From NCBI RefSeq assembly GCF_000745125.1, contig NZ_JQNF01000003.1, forward strand, positions 310,001 to 374,000: 64,000 bases of DNA. The letters run 5' to 3'. This stretch comes from Carnobacterium jeotgali MS3. Lineage in GTDB: Bacteria; Bacillota; Bacilli; Lactobacillales; Carnobacteriaceae. Below are positions 44,914-53,624 of the stretch, one piece after another. Numbering within the stretch: the first letter of the stretch is position 1; every line of letters begins with the position of its first letter. The notes beneath the pieces were generated by a model. The model searched no databases and was not told the origin of the DNA. It saw only the letters and a program-made list of their open reading frames with translations. The position numbers and the translations under genes are program-made.

Positions 44914-46396
44914 TCGCGTGGAGTCCTCCCTTACGAGATTTAATTTTAAATAATATACCAAGTATTTCTAAAGTAATAATTGGCATCATAGCCACCATTG
45001 CAATCATACCAAATCCGTCTAATAAGACATCTGCTCCCTCGATTGATTCAGCTGCTCCTTGAACGAATGCTAAAATAAAGGTTGCTGTCATTGGTCCAGA
45101 AGCTACTCCACCAGCATCAAATGCCATTCCGACAAACATTTTTGGCGTGACATACATCAATCCAATAGCCAAAATGTATCCTGGTAAAATGAAGTGCCAT
45201 AATTGTAAGCCTGGAACTAAGATACGAATCATAGATAACAGAACCGCTAATCCAACACCAATAGATAAGGCTGTCAGAACAACTTTTCTTGTTACATAGC
45301 CATTTGTTACATCTTCAATTTGATGAGTTAAAACATAAACAGCTGGTTCAGCTAATATGGTTACGATTCCTAGTACGAAAGCAACAATCAAGACAAAAAT
45401 ACTGCTGTCCAATGCCGCTACTGTATATCCTACCACACTTCCGACCTCCATGAAACCAGCATTTACCCCAACTAAGAAAATAACTAAACCAATGAAAACG
45501 TAAAGGACACCTTTCATAATTTTAGCTAGCTTTTTCTTCGATAATTTCAAGAAAAAGAATTGATACAACAAGAAAATAGAAACAATAGGGACTAAAGCAA
45601 TCAATATTTCTTTCATAATAATAGGGAAATGATGAATAAATGGTGCAATAACCGATTCAGTTCCCGTTAAATCTACTGCTAAACTGCCGGAAAGTTCATC
45701 TTGTTTCCCAAAAATATTCATCAACATTACTGCGATAATGGCTCCTGAAGAAGAAATAGCCACTAAACCAAAACTATCTTTTTCAGATGCTTTTCCATTT
45801 TTTTTCAAATTTGATACACCTAATGCTAAAGCCAACATAAAAGGTACCGTTAGCGCACCTGTAGTTGCTCCTGAAGCATCAAATGCGATTGCTAAAAATT
45901 CATTTGATGTAAATAAAGCTAGTAAAAAGATGACAGTGTAAATTCCAGTTAGTAATTTGTACAACGGAATATTAAATACAATACGCAGCAATCCAATTGT
46001 CATCATTACTGCAATTCCAATAGAAACATAAATCAAGATGCTCATATTCGGAATTGCTCCTCCAGTCACATCGGCGATCTGGTTCGCTAAAATGTGCAGA
46101 TCGGGTTCAGCTATTGAGATGAAGAATCCTAGTACGACTCCTGCAATAGCGACAATCCAAACTTTATTGCTCTTGGCGATGCCTTTTCCTAAGTTCGTTC
46201 CAATCGGGCTAATTCCTATATCGGTTCCCAGTAAAAAAATGGCTAATCCAACAACAATAAATAAAGCACCTAATAAAAAACGTAACAATAAATTGGTTTC
46301 AAGTGGCGCTATAGTGAAATGTAAAATTAAAACGATCACAACAATTGGTAAAACAGAGAGTAAAACTTCTTTAAATTTTTCTGTAAGTATATTCAA
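44906..46396 (-). CDS. DUF1538 membrane protein with internal duplication
   Basis: 496 aa with about 12-14 membrane helices in two repeats. Each half has G-x-x-IFL-x-G near its start, then AEPDLHILANQIADVTGG (first) or AEPAVYVLTHQIEDVTNG (second), then FDASGATTGALTVPF or FDAGGVASGPMTATF. The inverted or parallel pseudo-symmetry and conserved polar AEP and FDAxG motifs inside membrane segments are typical of secondary transporters. TTG start at 46396 with AGGAAG upstream; the longer frame has no ribosome binding site. First gene of the operon with the PII-like protein. Substrate unknown. Confidence 0.88.
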   Translation of the reverse strand: MNILTEKFKEVLLSVLPIVVIVLILHFTIAPLETNLLLRFLLGALFIVVGLAIFLLGTDIGISPIGTNLGKGIAKSNKVWIVAIAGVVLGFFISIAEPDLHILANQIADVTGGAIPNMSILIYVSIGIAVMMTIGLLRIVFNIPLYKLLTGIYTVIFLLALFTSNEFLAIAFDASGATTGALTVPFMLALALGVSNLKKNGKASEKDSFGLVAISSSGAIIAVMLMNIFGKQDELSGSLAVDLTGTESVIAPFIHHFPIIMKEILIALVPIVSIFLLYQFFFLKLSKKKLAKIMKGVLYVFIGLVIFLVGVNAGFMEVGSVVGYTVAALDSSIFVLIVAFVLGIVTILAEPAVYVLTHQIEDVTNGYVTRKVVLTALSIGVGLAVLLSMIRILVPGLQLWHFILPGYILAIGLMYVTPKMFVGMAFDAGGVASGPMTATFILAFVQGAAESIEGADVLLDGFGMIAMVAMMPIITLEILGILFKIKSRKGGLHANE

Positions 46397-46673
46397 ATAA
46401 ACGACACTTCCTTCCTTATTTTGGTAATTTAGCTTATACATGGTAAGAATTGCTGAAGAAAACAAAAAGATGATTGATTAGGAACAAACCCTCTTTTTTA
46501 TTATATATCTGAAGACCCAATAGTTTGATTTAAAACAGTTTTTTGCTTTCATCAACCATCCATGCAAGTACCCACTGTATCAGCATATTCTAAGTGTAAC
46601 ATAAAATTAACCTTAAATAAAATCTGAATTCTTGTATTTTTCCATTCTTTACTAGACAGTTTGTGTGGGAAAA
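46397..46673. other. Leader region of the DUF1538-PII operon
   Basis: About 280 bp between the DUF1538 start and the next terminator. No gene found; a promoter must lie here but no strong consensus could be assigned. Confidence 0.35.
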
Positions 46674-46715
46674 TAAAAAAAGCCGAACTTCTTAGATTAG
46701 AAGTTCGACTTTTTA
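46674..46715 (-). terminator. Terminator after the TM-helix-repeat protein gene
   Basis: AAAAGCCGAACTTCT pairs with AGAAGTTCGACTTTT across one mismatch, with T-run on the minus strand. Confidence 0.75.
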
Positions 46716-46728
46716 TCAATTGACTTGT

Positions 46729-47991
46729 TTATAAAGTAGGACCTTGATCATTTGATGAATTATTTTCTTTATCCATTTTTCTATCTAATTTAGCCAATTG
46801 ACTTTTAGCGAAGTCGCGTCCGCCAATACCAAACGCAATGGCAAAGGCAACAGATAACGCACCCAAGATTAAGATAAAGGCTAAGTTAACAATACTTGTA
46901 GCAAATTGTAATTGATCTAATGCCATGAATACAGAGAGAACGATTAAGATATATTTCAAAATTTCACCAGCAAATTTATTCCCAGTTGATTTTTTGATTA
47001 ATCCTCCTAATGCAGTTCCACCTACAACACCGATTCCTAAGATGATTAAAGCACTAAGAACAAGTGGCAAGTATGCGATGATTGCTTGACCAATAGTGTT
47101 TAAGACTTTTAAGTTTAATACATTTAAAGCTTCAACTAAGAAGAACACACCAATAACGACAGCAACAATTTGGCCAATAATCTTAGCTAAATCAAAATTC
47201 ATATTTCCTGAATTTTTCACGTATCTTGTTAAGTTATTGATACCTGAACTTGAAAGTAAATCAGTTAACAATTCACCAACAAATTTAGCAATAGCGATTC
47301 CAACAGCTAATAAGATTACCGCTACAATAATATTTGGAATAGCCGCTAAAACTTGGTTTAATACGCCAACGATTGGACGAGAAATCGAGTCAATATTCAA
47401 TGTTTCTAAAGCAATCGTAACGATTGGAATCAAGATAATAATATAAACAATGTTTCCTAATACTTTAGCCATTGTACTCTTTTGGCTAGCACTTGGTGTT
47501 GCATCTATATCTGTTTTAGAACTTGTAAGTTTAGATACCCATTTATCAACATCTAATGTTAAAGCTAAGTTGTAAACGAGATTTTTAACAAAACGAGCCA
47601 CAATTACTCCAATAGCAATGATGACGATAGCTGCGAACAAGTTAGGCAAGAAGTTCAAAGCCGTATCAAACATATTAGAAATTGGTCGAGCGACTGCATC
47701 TAGTCCCAACATGCCTAAGATACCTGGTAAGAATAATAACCATACTAAGAAATAAAGGACTTGTGCTAAGGAGTCGATGGTTTTATCCGCTTGTTCTTGC
47801 GAATTCGATACACCCCATTTAGTTAATAGTTTGCCAAATCCGGCTGCTTTCAATCCTTTTTGAACAGCCTTTTTAACTACTGTAGCAATAATCCATGCAA
47901 GTAATAATAGCAAGATAGCTCCTAAAAGTGTTGGCAGAAAATCAAAAAAAGAATTTAAGCCAGAATTAAATGAATTTGTTACATTGTTCAT
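46729..47991 (-). CDS. Channel-like membrane protein built of conserved TM-helix repeats
   Basis: 420 aa. Four similar repeats, each a helix pair ending in a basic stretch, are visible: FLPTLLGAILLLLLAWIIAT, FLPNLFAAIVIIAIGVIVAR, AIPNIIVAVILLAVGIAIAK and YLPLVLSALIILGIGVVGGT. This is the conserved TM-helix repeat often annotated as mechanosensitive channel related, but the MscS beta domain is absent. A last helix and a charged tail (LAKLDRKMDKENNSSN) end the protein. ATG at 47991 with GAGGAG upstream. Function is unproven. Confidence 0.85.
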   Translation of the reverse strand: MNNVTNSFNSGLNSFFDFLPTLLGAILLLLLAWIIATVVKKAVQKGLKAAGFGKLLTKWGVSNSQEQADKTIDSLAQVLYFLVWLLFLPGILGMLGLDAVARPISNMFDTALNFLPNLFAAIVIIAIGVIVARFVKNLVYNLALTLDVDKWVSKLTSSKTDIDATPSASQKSTMAKVLGNIVYIIILIPIVTIALETLNIDSISRPIVGVLNQVLAAIPNIIVAVILLAVGIAIAKFVGELLTDLLSSSGINNLTRYVKNSGNMNFDLAKIIGQIVAVVIGVFFLVEALNVLNLKVLNTIGQAIIAYLPLVLSALIILGIGVVGGTALGGLIKKSTGNKFAGEILKYILIVLSVFMALDQLQFATSIVNLAFILILGALSVAFAIAFGIGGRDFAKSQLAKLDRKMDKENNSSNDQGPTL

Positions 47992-48145
47992 ACTCAACAT
48001 CTCCTCTTCTTTATAATGTGTCTTTACACTCATTAGTATAGCTGATGTAATTTTTTAAACAAAATAATACGCATTGTCAATTAACTGTTTTCCACACAAA
48101 AAAGTTAACATTCCTATCTTACCAACATTTAAAAGACTTTTTCCA

Positions 48146-48174
48146 TTGACTTAAACTCCTATCATTGTTATATT
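48146..48174 (+). promoter_or_regulatory. Promoter of the MATE gene
   Basis: TTGACT, 17 nt, TATATT, ending 39 nt before the chosen ATG. Confidence 0.6.
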
Positions 48175-48213
48175 TTAACGAGTGTTTACACAATTTTTTT
48201 GAAAAGAAGGTGC

Positions 48214-49563
48214 ATGATTATTAATAAAAATCGGCTCGAAACAGATTCTATTCCAAAACTGTTAGCAGAGTTTTCAATACCAGCCATTATTGGGATGTTG
48301 GTTAATGCTATTTATAACATCGTTGACCGTATTTTTATTGGGAATGATCCGGAATTAGGTTCTATGGGATTAGCTGCTGTTTCTATTACATACCCGGTGA
48401 CATTAGTCTTACTGGCATTTGCCTTAATGGTAGGTGTTGGAGGATCGACTCGTTTCTCCATTAGTCTGGGTAAAAAAGAAAATGAAAAAGCTAAATTCTT
48501 TTTAGGAAACGGAGTAACATTAGCTATCATGGCTGGACTGCTCTTTATGATTTTAGGGAACGTTTTTATCGAACCTATCTTACGTATCCTAGGTGCCAGC
48601 AGTGCTGTTCTGCCTTATGCTACAGATTACCTAAGCGTCATTTTATATGGTGCTGTCTTCCAAAGTGTCGCGATGGCCTTGAACAATTTTTCAAGAGCAG
48701 ATGGAAATCCACGCAACTCCATGATCAGTATGATGATTGGTGCTGGATTTAATATCATTTTTGATTACATCTTTATCGTACAAATGGGTTGGGGTATGAA
48801 AGGAGCTGCTTATGCAACAATTGGTGGTCAATTTCTTTCGATGACTTGGCAACTTGCTTATTTCTTAGGACCTAAAGCCAATGTTCAATTGGCCATTCAA
48901 AATATGAAACTAAAGGCAGCTTATGTAAAAGACATTTTAACTACTGGCATACCAGCATTCTTACTTCAAATTGCTAATAGTGTACTGAATATTGTCATCA
49001 ATGCCAGTTTAGTTGCATATGGCGGAGATATCGCCATATCCGTTGCGGGAATCATCACCAGTGCAACAACTATCATTATTATGATGGTTTCTGGGTTGAT
49101 TCAAGGTCTGCAACCCATTATCAGTTACAATACAGGTGCGGATCGAACCGACCGTGTAAAAGAAGCGTTGAAAATAGCCAGCATTATTGGTGGAATCATC
49201 AGTACTATTGGTTTCTTGGTTTTTCAATTTTATCCTGAATTTGTCATTACCTTATTTAACCAAGAAACAGCCGTTGTTGACTTAGGTGTCAACGCTATTC
49301 GCATATGGACCGCTGCTTTCCCACTAGTTGGTATCCAAATTGTTTGGGCTAGTTACTTTCAAGCTGTCGGAAAAGTGCGATTGGCCAGCTTTTTAAATTT
49401 AGCCCGCCAAATCATCTTTTTGATTCCTTTAATTTTAATCCTGTCTCCTATTTTCGAACTTAATGGGATTTATGTATCTGTTCCGCTTGCTGAGGGATTG
49501 GCGTTTGTAGTTACCTTTATCTTTTTAAAAAGTCAGTTCAAAACAACTCAACACCCGCTTTAA
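48214..49563 (+). CDS. MATE-family multidrug efflux transporter (MepA-like)
   Basis: 449 aa with 12 predicted membrane helices. N-terminus: IPKLLAEFSIPAIIGMLVNA then IYNIVDRIFIG, a MATE signature; second-half repeat: TTGIPAFLLQIANSVLNIVI and QGLQPIISYNTGA, characteristic of MepA/DinF-like sodium- or proton-driven drug exporters. The ATG at 48214 follows AGAAGG; an upstream TTG has no ribosome binding site. It stands alone between a promoter and a terminator. Confidence 0.93.
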   Translation: MIINKNRLETDSIPKLLAEFSIPAIIGMLVNAIYNIVDRIFIGNDPELGSMGLAAVSITYPVTLVLLAFALMVGVGGSTRFSISLGKKENEKAKFFLGNGVTLAIMAGLLFMILGNVFIEPILRILGASSAVLPYATDYLSVILYGAVFQSVAMALNNFSRADGNPRNSMISMMIGAGFNIIFDYIFIVQMGWGMKGAAYATIGGQFLSMTWQLAYFLGPKANVQLAIQNMKLKAAYVKDILTTGIPAFLLQIANSVLNIVINASLVAYGGDIAISVAGIITSATTIIIMMVSGLIQGLQPIISYNTGADRTDRVKEALKIASIIGGIISTIGFLVFQFYPEFVITLFNQETAVVDLGVNAIRIWTAAFPLVGIQIVWASYFQAVGKVRLASFLNLARQIIFLIPLILILSPIFELNGIYVSVPLAEGLAFVVTFIFLKSQFKTTQHPL

Positions 49564-49565
49564 TC

Positions 49566-49616
49566 ATACAAAAAGACTCGAGATAACTTCTTCAAGTTGT
49601 CTCGAGTCTTTTTTTG
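49566..49616 (+). terminator. Terminator after the MATE gene
   Basis: AAAAAGACTCGAGA/TCTCGAGTCTTTTT stem extended by TAACTT/AAGTTG, then T-run. Confidence 0.85.
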
Positions 49617-49652
49617 TATAGTTAGCTATGTCGCTGAAGCCGACCGGCAGTT

Positions 49653-49801
49653 TGCATGGTACAGTGGAGAGAAAATTTGGTTTCACTGTATCCTGCACAG
49701 GTCTTGCACAAACAAGTGACGCATGAACGTGGTCTCACTGTATCATGGAACCCGACTGCACGATACAGTGACGCAAAAAAAACAGTTCACTCTATCGTGC
49801 A
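49653..49801. repeat. Array B: six alternating inverted cores, 52-bp period
   Basis: Cores with consensus YCACTGTAWCRTGSA or its complement start at about 49653 (rev), 49682 (fwd), 49705 (rev), 49733 (fwd), 49757 (rev) and 49785 (fwd). Same-direction cores are 51-52 bp apart. The array is intergenic, between MATE and DegV, and its last core is part of the degV terminator. The same core family recurs in array C. Confidence 0.85.
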
Positions 49802-49819
49802 ATCCGAAAAGAGTGAACT
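49775..49819 (-). terminator. Terminator of the DegV gene
   Basis: AGTTCACTC/GAGTGAACT, 18-nt loop, followed on the minus strand by eight T. The right arm of the hairpin loop is the last core of array B. Confidence 0.8.
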
Positions 49820-49823
49820 ATTT

Positions 49824-50693
49824 TTAGTTTTGATACCATTCTGGGCGTTCATCAAAGTAAAAGACACCAATACCGCCGATTCCAATGTGCGTTCCAAGCA
49901 CTGCACCAATTCTAAATACTTGCGTTTGGCAATCTGGTAGTGCTTTTTTAATCATTGCTTCAACTTTCCTAGCTGTTTCTTCATCATCGCCATGACTAAT
50001 GCCAATGGTTTGATCTTTAAAGTTGTCGGCCCCTTGTTTCACATCGTCAATTAGTTTCTTGTAGAGCTTTTTCTCCCCACGAACGAGTTTGCTCAATTGT
50101 ATAAAGCCATCTTTGATTGTTAAATAAGGTTTGATATTCAGCGCTGTTCCTACGTAGCCAGCCGTTTTGTTCACACGTCCGCCTTTAACCAGCCAATCTA
50201 ATTCTCTTAAGGTGAATTTATAGTGGACATGTTCGATATTCCATTCCATTTGGCTAACAACTTTTTCAAACGATTCACCAGCTTCAATCATTTTTAAAGC
50301 CTGCAGCGCAATCAAAGCTCCTCCGCCAGCTCCACCTCTTGAATCGATTAACGCAATTTTCCGCTCGGGGTTAGTCTTTTTGTATTCTTCAATGATCTGG
50401 TAAGCAAATTGATACGTTCCAGACATTTCTGATGAAAAAGTCAGATAAATCATATCTTCATTTTTTAGAATATTTTTATCTACTGCTTTCGTAAGAGATT
50501 CATACGAAATTTGAGACGTTTTTGGCACTACTCCTGAGCGCATCGCTTCGTAAACTGCGTCTACTGTTATTTCCTCACCATCCAAATACGTTTGATTTTC
50601 TAACGTTATGCTCAGAGGAATAACATCAAAATCATACTGCTGCTCCATTTCTAAGTTTTGATCACACGTTGTATCAATCATTAATTTTGTCAA
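49824..50693 (-). CDS. DegV-family fatty-acid-binding protein (FakB-like)
   Basis: 289 aa. The EDD fold opens with KLMIDTTCDQNLEM; PKTSQISYESL and FSSEMSGTY line the ligand pocket and DSRGGAGGGALIALQALKM is the conserved lipid-phosphate loop. DegV/FakB proteins hand fatty acids to the kinase FakA for incorporation into phospholipid. No fakA is in the window. TTG start with AAGGTGAG upstream. Length is typical. Confidence 0.92.
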   Translation of the reverse strand: MTKLMIDTTCDQNLEMEQQYDFDVIPLSITLENQTYLDGEEITVDAVYEAMRSGVVPKTSQISYESLTKAVDKNILKNEDMIYLTFSSEMSGTYQFAYQIIEEYKKTNPERKIALIDSRGGAGGGALIALQALKMIEAGESFEKVVSQMEWNIEHVHYKFTLRELDWLVKGGRVNKTAGYVGTALNIKPYLTIKDGFIQLSKLVRGEKKLYKKLIDDVKQGADNFKDQTIGISHGDDEETARKVEAMIKKALPDCQTQVFRIGAVLGTHIGIGGIGVFYFDERPEWYQN

Positions 50694-50748
50694 TTTTCTC
50701 TCACCTTATCTTCTTAAATTTACCAAACAACTTTTTTTATGCTAACCC

Positions 50749-51177
50749 TTATTTTGAATCAGGATAAGTTTTTTTAATGTAGTTAACGCTGTCTTGTACT
50801 AACTCTTTCAATACAGCTGGATCAATGTCAGAAACTTTTTTAATGTACAAACAACCTTTTCCCATTTTATGCTTACCTAATCGGCTAAGCTTTTCTTCTC
50901 TTATTTCGTCTTCTGGTTGAGAAAGATAAATACTGATTTGCGCTTTTCTAGGGGAAAAGCCAATTGGAGCAGCATCCCCTTCATGACCGCTTGCATATTT
51001 GTAATGATAGCGACCAAAACCAATAATGTTCGCTCCCCACATTTTAGGTTCATAACCTGTCTCTGCACTAAATAATTGAATCAACTGATGTGCATCTTGA
51101 CGCTTCTTCTCGTCTTCAATTTCTTCTACAAATTTTGAAACATTTCCTGCTGTTTCTTGCAGTTTATTTTCAGCCAT
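50749..51177 (-). CDS. DUF1801-family protein
   Basis: 142 aa, single domain. Recognisable DUF1801 (YdhG-like) pattern: RQDAHQLIQLFSAETGYEPK, MWGANIIGFGRYHYKYASG, FSPRKAQISIYL and GKGCLYIKKVSDID. Biochemical function is unknown. GAGGGGG precedes the ATG. It lies 55 nt upstream of the degV gene on the same strand and could be co-transcribed with it. Confidence 0.9.
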   Translation of the reverse strand: MAENKLQETAGNVSKFVEEIEDEKKRQDAHQLIQLFSAETGYEPKMWGANIIGFGRYHYKYASGHEGDAAPIGFSPRKAQISIYLSQPEDEIREEKLSRLGKHKMGKGCLYIKKVSDIDPAVLKELVQDSVNYIKKTYPDSK

Positions 51178-51209
51178 TTTAAAGCCCCCTCATTCGTCTT
51201 CCTTTTTAT

Positions 51210-51380
51210 TTATTGTGCTGTTTTTTTCAGTTTTAGTGCCTCTTCAACAGTCAACGATTGAGTAAAATAGTTAGCACAGACTGAAACCAAATGTTGGAGA
51301 GGATCTGTTCCATAAATTTTTTGCGTCTTTTTCATTTGTCTTAAAAAGAGAGAATCATTATTTTTTAAGTCTTTATTCAT
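51210..51380 (-). pseudogene. Probable gene remnant
   Basis: A 56-codon frame (opening MNKDLKNNDSLFLRQMKKTQ, ending LTVEEALKLKKTAQ) has protein-like composition but no ribosome binding site and is preceded by in-frame stops. Further upstream the minus strand encodes MKELLDNYSFNEWTIATYG (51516 to about 51460) and then, in another frame, MADDVTLNLPD. The whole looks like pieces of a decayed gene; I do not recognise the parent. Confidence 0.35.
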
Positions 51381-51566
51381 TTTAGAGGAAACCGCTTTAC
51401 TTATAGCTTTACTTATAATAGAAGAAACAAGTTAATCGGGTAAGTTGAGTGTCACATCATCAGCCATATGTGGCGATGGTCCATTCGTTAAAGCTGTAAT
51501 TATCAAGTAACTCTTTCATTACCGTTTAGTCCTATTCTACCGTATTTCAATCCATTCGTAAAATCG

Positions 51567-51602
51567 GCAAAAAAGACATAAGAGATTTAACTTCTTATGC
51601 CT
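51567..51602 (-). terminator. Terminator after the VOC-protein gene
   Basis: GGCATAAGA/TCTTATGTC hairpin with a T6 tract on the minus strand. Confidence 0.6.
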
Positions 51603-51615
51603 CTTCATTTGATAC

Positions 51616-52038
51616 TTAAGCTTGCATTCCACTCATATCTGCATACATGACTTCCCATAGATGTCCGTCTAGATCTTTAAAACGGCGATAGTACATCATA
51701 GCTTCTTCTTCGTCACTTAATTTAGTTGTTTTGTCTACTGCTCCATTGTTAATAGCTTTGGTCAATAATTCATCAACTACTTCTTTTGATTCCACTTGGA
51801 TAGCAATAATCACTTCATTTTCCTTTGAAGTATCGGCTATTCCCAGATGGGTAAAACTCGTAAAAAATGCTTCTGTTAACAGCATCACAAAAATTGATTC
51901 ATTAATAATTAAGCTCGCACCTTTGTCATCTTTGAAATTTTCATCGAACTCAAATCCAAGTGCACTAAAAAAAGCAATCGATTTCGTAAGATCCTTAACC
52001 GGTAAATTCATATATATCGCTTGCACTCCAACCGTCAT
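51616..52038 (-). CDS. VOC-family (glyoxalase/bleomycin-resistance fold) protein
   Basis: 140 aa. Two beta-alpha-beta-beta-beta modules: YMNLPVKDLTKSIAFFSALG near the N-terminus and RFKDLDGHLWEVMYAD near the end, the latter containing the usual metal-ligand Glu. Family members include glyoxalases, dioxygenases and antibiotic-binding proteins, and the sequence does not single out one. AAAGGAGGTG precedes the ATG. Single gene. Confidence 0.9.
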   Translation of the reverse strand: MTVGVQAIYMNLPVKDLTKSIAFFSALGFEFDENFKDDKGASLIINESIFVMLLTEAFFTSFTHLGIADTSKENEVIIAIQVESKEVVDELLTKAINNGAVDKTTKLSDEEEAMMYYRRFKDLDGHLWEVMYADMSGMQA

Positions 52039-52259
52039 TTCTCACACCTCCTTTGTTTGGATAATTTATTCATTATCAGTATACTCGTAATATTGCTCTT
52101 TTACCAAACAGCTGTTTTGCATATTTCCTTGGTCTATTACCATAAGCTAGGCGTTTTGTTTGATTATTTGGCAGCAAAAGCTTATGCTTAAATCACTCAT
52201 TACCTATTAACTGGCACAAAAGAACCCATTAGTTCTGTGCTTATAAAGGAGAAAACACT

Positions 52260-53099
52260 ATGATTGATCAAGATATTACAATTGTTTCAGCTACAGATGA
52301 CGGATTTGTGCCTCATTTAGCGACATTATTTTTATCGATTTTAAAAACAAAAAAAGACGAAACAAAGATCAACTTTTATGTGATCGACGACAATATATCT
52401 TTGACCTCTAAAGATGCTCTAAACCGCATGATAAATGAATACAATGCTTCGATAAGCTATTTGCAAATTGATACGCTCAAATTTGAAGATATGGTAGAAA
52501 GCGACCGTATTCCTAAAACGGCTTACTTCAGAATTGCGATTCCTAACTACCTTAAACATACCGTTATTAAACGAGCTATTTATTTGGATTGCGATATCAT
52601 TGCTAAGGAAGATATTGAAAATATTTGGAACATCGATTTAGGTGACAACTTATTAGCAGCCGTTGAAGATGCTGGTTTCCATGCCCGATTAGATGCAATG
52701 GAAATTGACGCTGAGTCAAATACTTATTTTAATTCTGGTATGATGATTATTGATGTTGAAAAGTGGCGCGCAGAAAAGATATCTGAGCAAGTGCTAAAAT
52801 TTGCTACTGAAAATTCAGATGAGTTAAGATTCCACGACCAAGATGCGCTGAATGCTATTTTGCATGACCGCTGGTTGGTTCTTCATCCTAGATGGAATGC
52901 ACAAGCCTACATTATCACGAAAGAAAAAAAACACCCAACTAAAATTGGGAACCTAGAATACACAGAAGCTCGTAATGAACCCGCTTTGATTCACTATAGC
53001 GGTCATGTCAAACCATGGCAAAGTGAGTCGGATCACCCTTTCCGTGATGAGTATTTAAATGTTCGAGCTGAAACGCCCTTTCCTATGGAAGAGGACTAA
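52260..53099 (+). CDS. Glycosyltransferase family 8 (GspA-like)
   Basis: 279 aa. DITIVSATDDGFVPHLATLF is the GT8 opening (nucleotide binding), AIYLDCDIIAKEDI holds the DXD metal motif, and YFNSGMMIIDVEKW plus HDQDALNAIL and HYSGHVKPW are GT8 signatures. Retaining galactosyl- or glucosyltransferases of this type modify wall polymers; Bacillus GspA is a stress protein of the family. AAAGGAG 8 nt before the ATG. Monocistronic with a strong terminator. Confidence 0.93.
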   Translation: MIDQDITIVSATDDGFVPHLATLFLSILKTKKDETKINFYVIDDNISLTSKDALNRMINEYNASISYLQIDTLKFEDMVESDRIPKTAYFRIAIPNYLKHTVIKRAIYLDCDIIAKEDIENIWNIDLGDNLLAAVEDAGFHARLDAMEIDAESNTYFNSGMMIIDVEKWRAEKISEQVLKFATENSDELRFHDQDALNAILHDRWLVLHPRWNAQAYIITKEKKHPTKIGNLEYTEARNEPALIHYSGHVKPWQSESDHPFRDEYLNVRAETPFPMEED

Positions 53100-53103
53100 A
53101 ATT

Positions 53104-53147
53104 AAAAGAGGAACAAAGGACGGTTAGATTCCTTTGTTCCTCTTTTT
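53104..53147 (+). terminator. Terminator after the GT8 gene
   Basis: A 17-bp stem (AAAAGAGGAACAAAGGA and its complement) with a short loop and T-run. Confidence 0.9.
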
Positions 53148-53303
53148 GATTGTTCAAATATTTCTACTAAACTCATCAATTATTGTTAATCCTCATGGTA
53201 GTTACAATTGGATTAAGCACGTTCCGTATGCGTAAATTTATAGAACTTAAATGGGGTTTATGTAACATACGGACATTATTTGTAAAATTTTATCGTACTA
53301 TCC

Positions 53304-53585
53304 TCAGAGTTCTATTCGTTCAATGGAATGGATTTCAACTTCTCCGTTGTCTTCAATCTCTTGGATTACTTGATCCAATATTTGTTGGCTCAACTTACGA
53401 TTGTTGCTCACTACAGCTATTCCCAATACACCTTGGTTCAACGTATCTTGAGCTTCAACTTCAGAAATACTGACATTGAACTTATTTTGAGATTTTTTAA
53501 TAATGCTCTTTATTACACTGCGTTTATCTTTTAACGAATAAGAGTTGTAAATGAGAAATGATACTTTCATACCCAAGATAATCAT
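53304..53585 (-). CDS. DUF503-family protein (YlxP-like)
   Basis: 93 aa, the usual family size. Typical DUF503 start IILGMKVSFLIYNSYSLKDK followed by RSVIKSIIKKSQNKFNVSIS and EVEAQDTLNQGVLGIAVVSN. In Bacillus, ylxP lies between infB and rbfA; here it stands apart from that operon, beside an rsuA-type gene. AAGGAG lies 7 nt before the ATG. Function unknown; ribosome-related by genomic association elsewhere. Confidence 0.9.
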   Translation of the reverse strand: MIILGMKVSFLIYNSYSLKDKRSVIKSIIKKSQNKFNVSISEVEAQDTLNQGVLGIAVVSNNRKLSQQILDQVIQEIEDNGEVEIHSIERIEL

Positions 53586-53624
53586 AGTTAGTCTCCTTTA
53601 CTTCGCACCGTTAGTCTCAATGTA

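Noticed and set aside
49656-49940. 94-aa plus-strand open frame
   Set aside because: Runs through repeat array B and into the antisense of degV; no ribosome binding site and no protein-like features.
51440-51480. Second copy of the TetR-type inverted repeat of 23816-23858
   Set aside because: A similar ATCAGCCAT stretch occurs, but the symmetrical arms are not present; probably chance.
53183-53473. 96-aa plus-strand open frame
   Set aside because: Mostly antisense to the DUF503 gene, which has the family motif and ribosome binding site.
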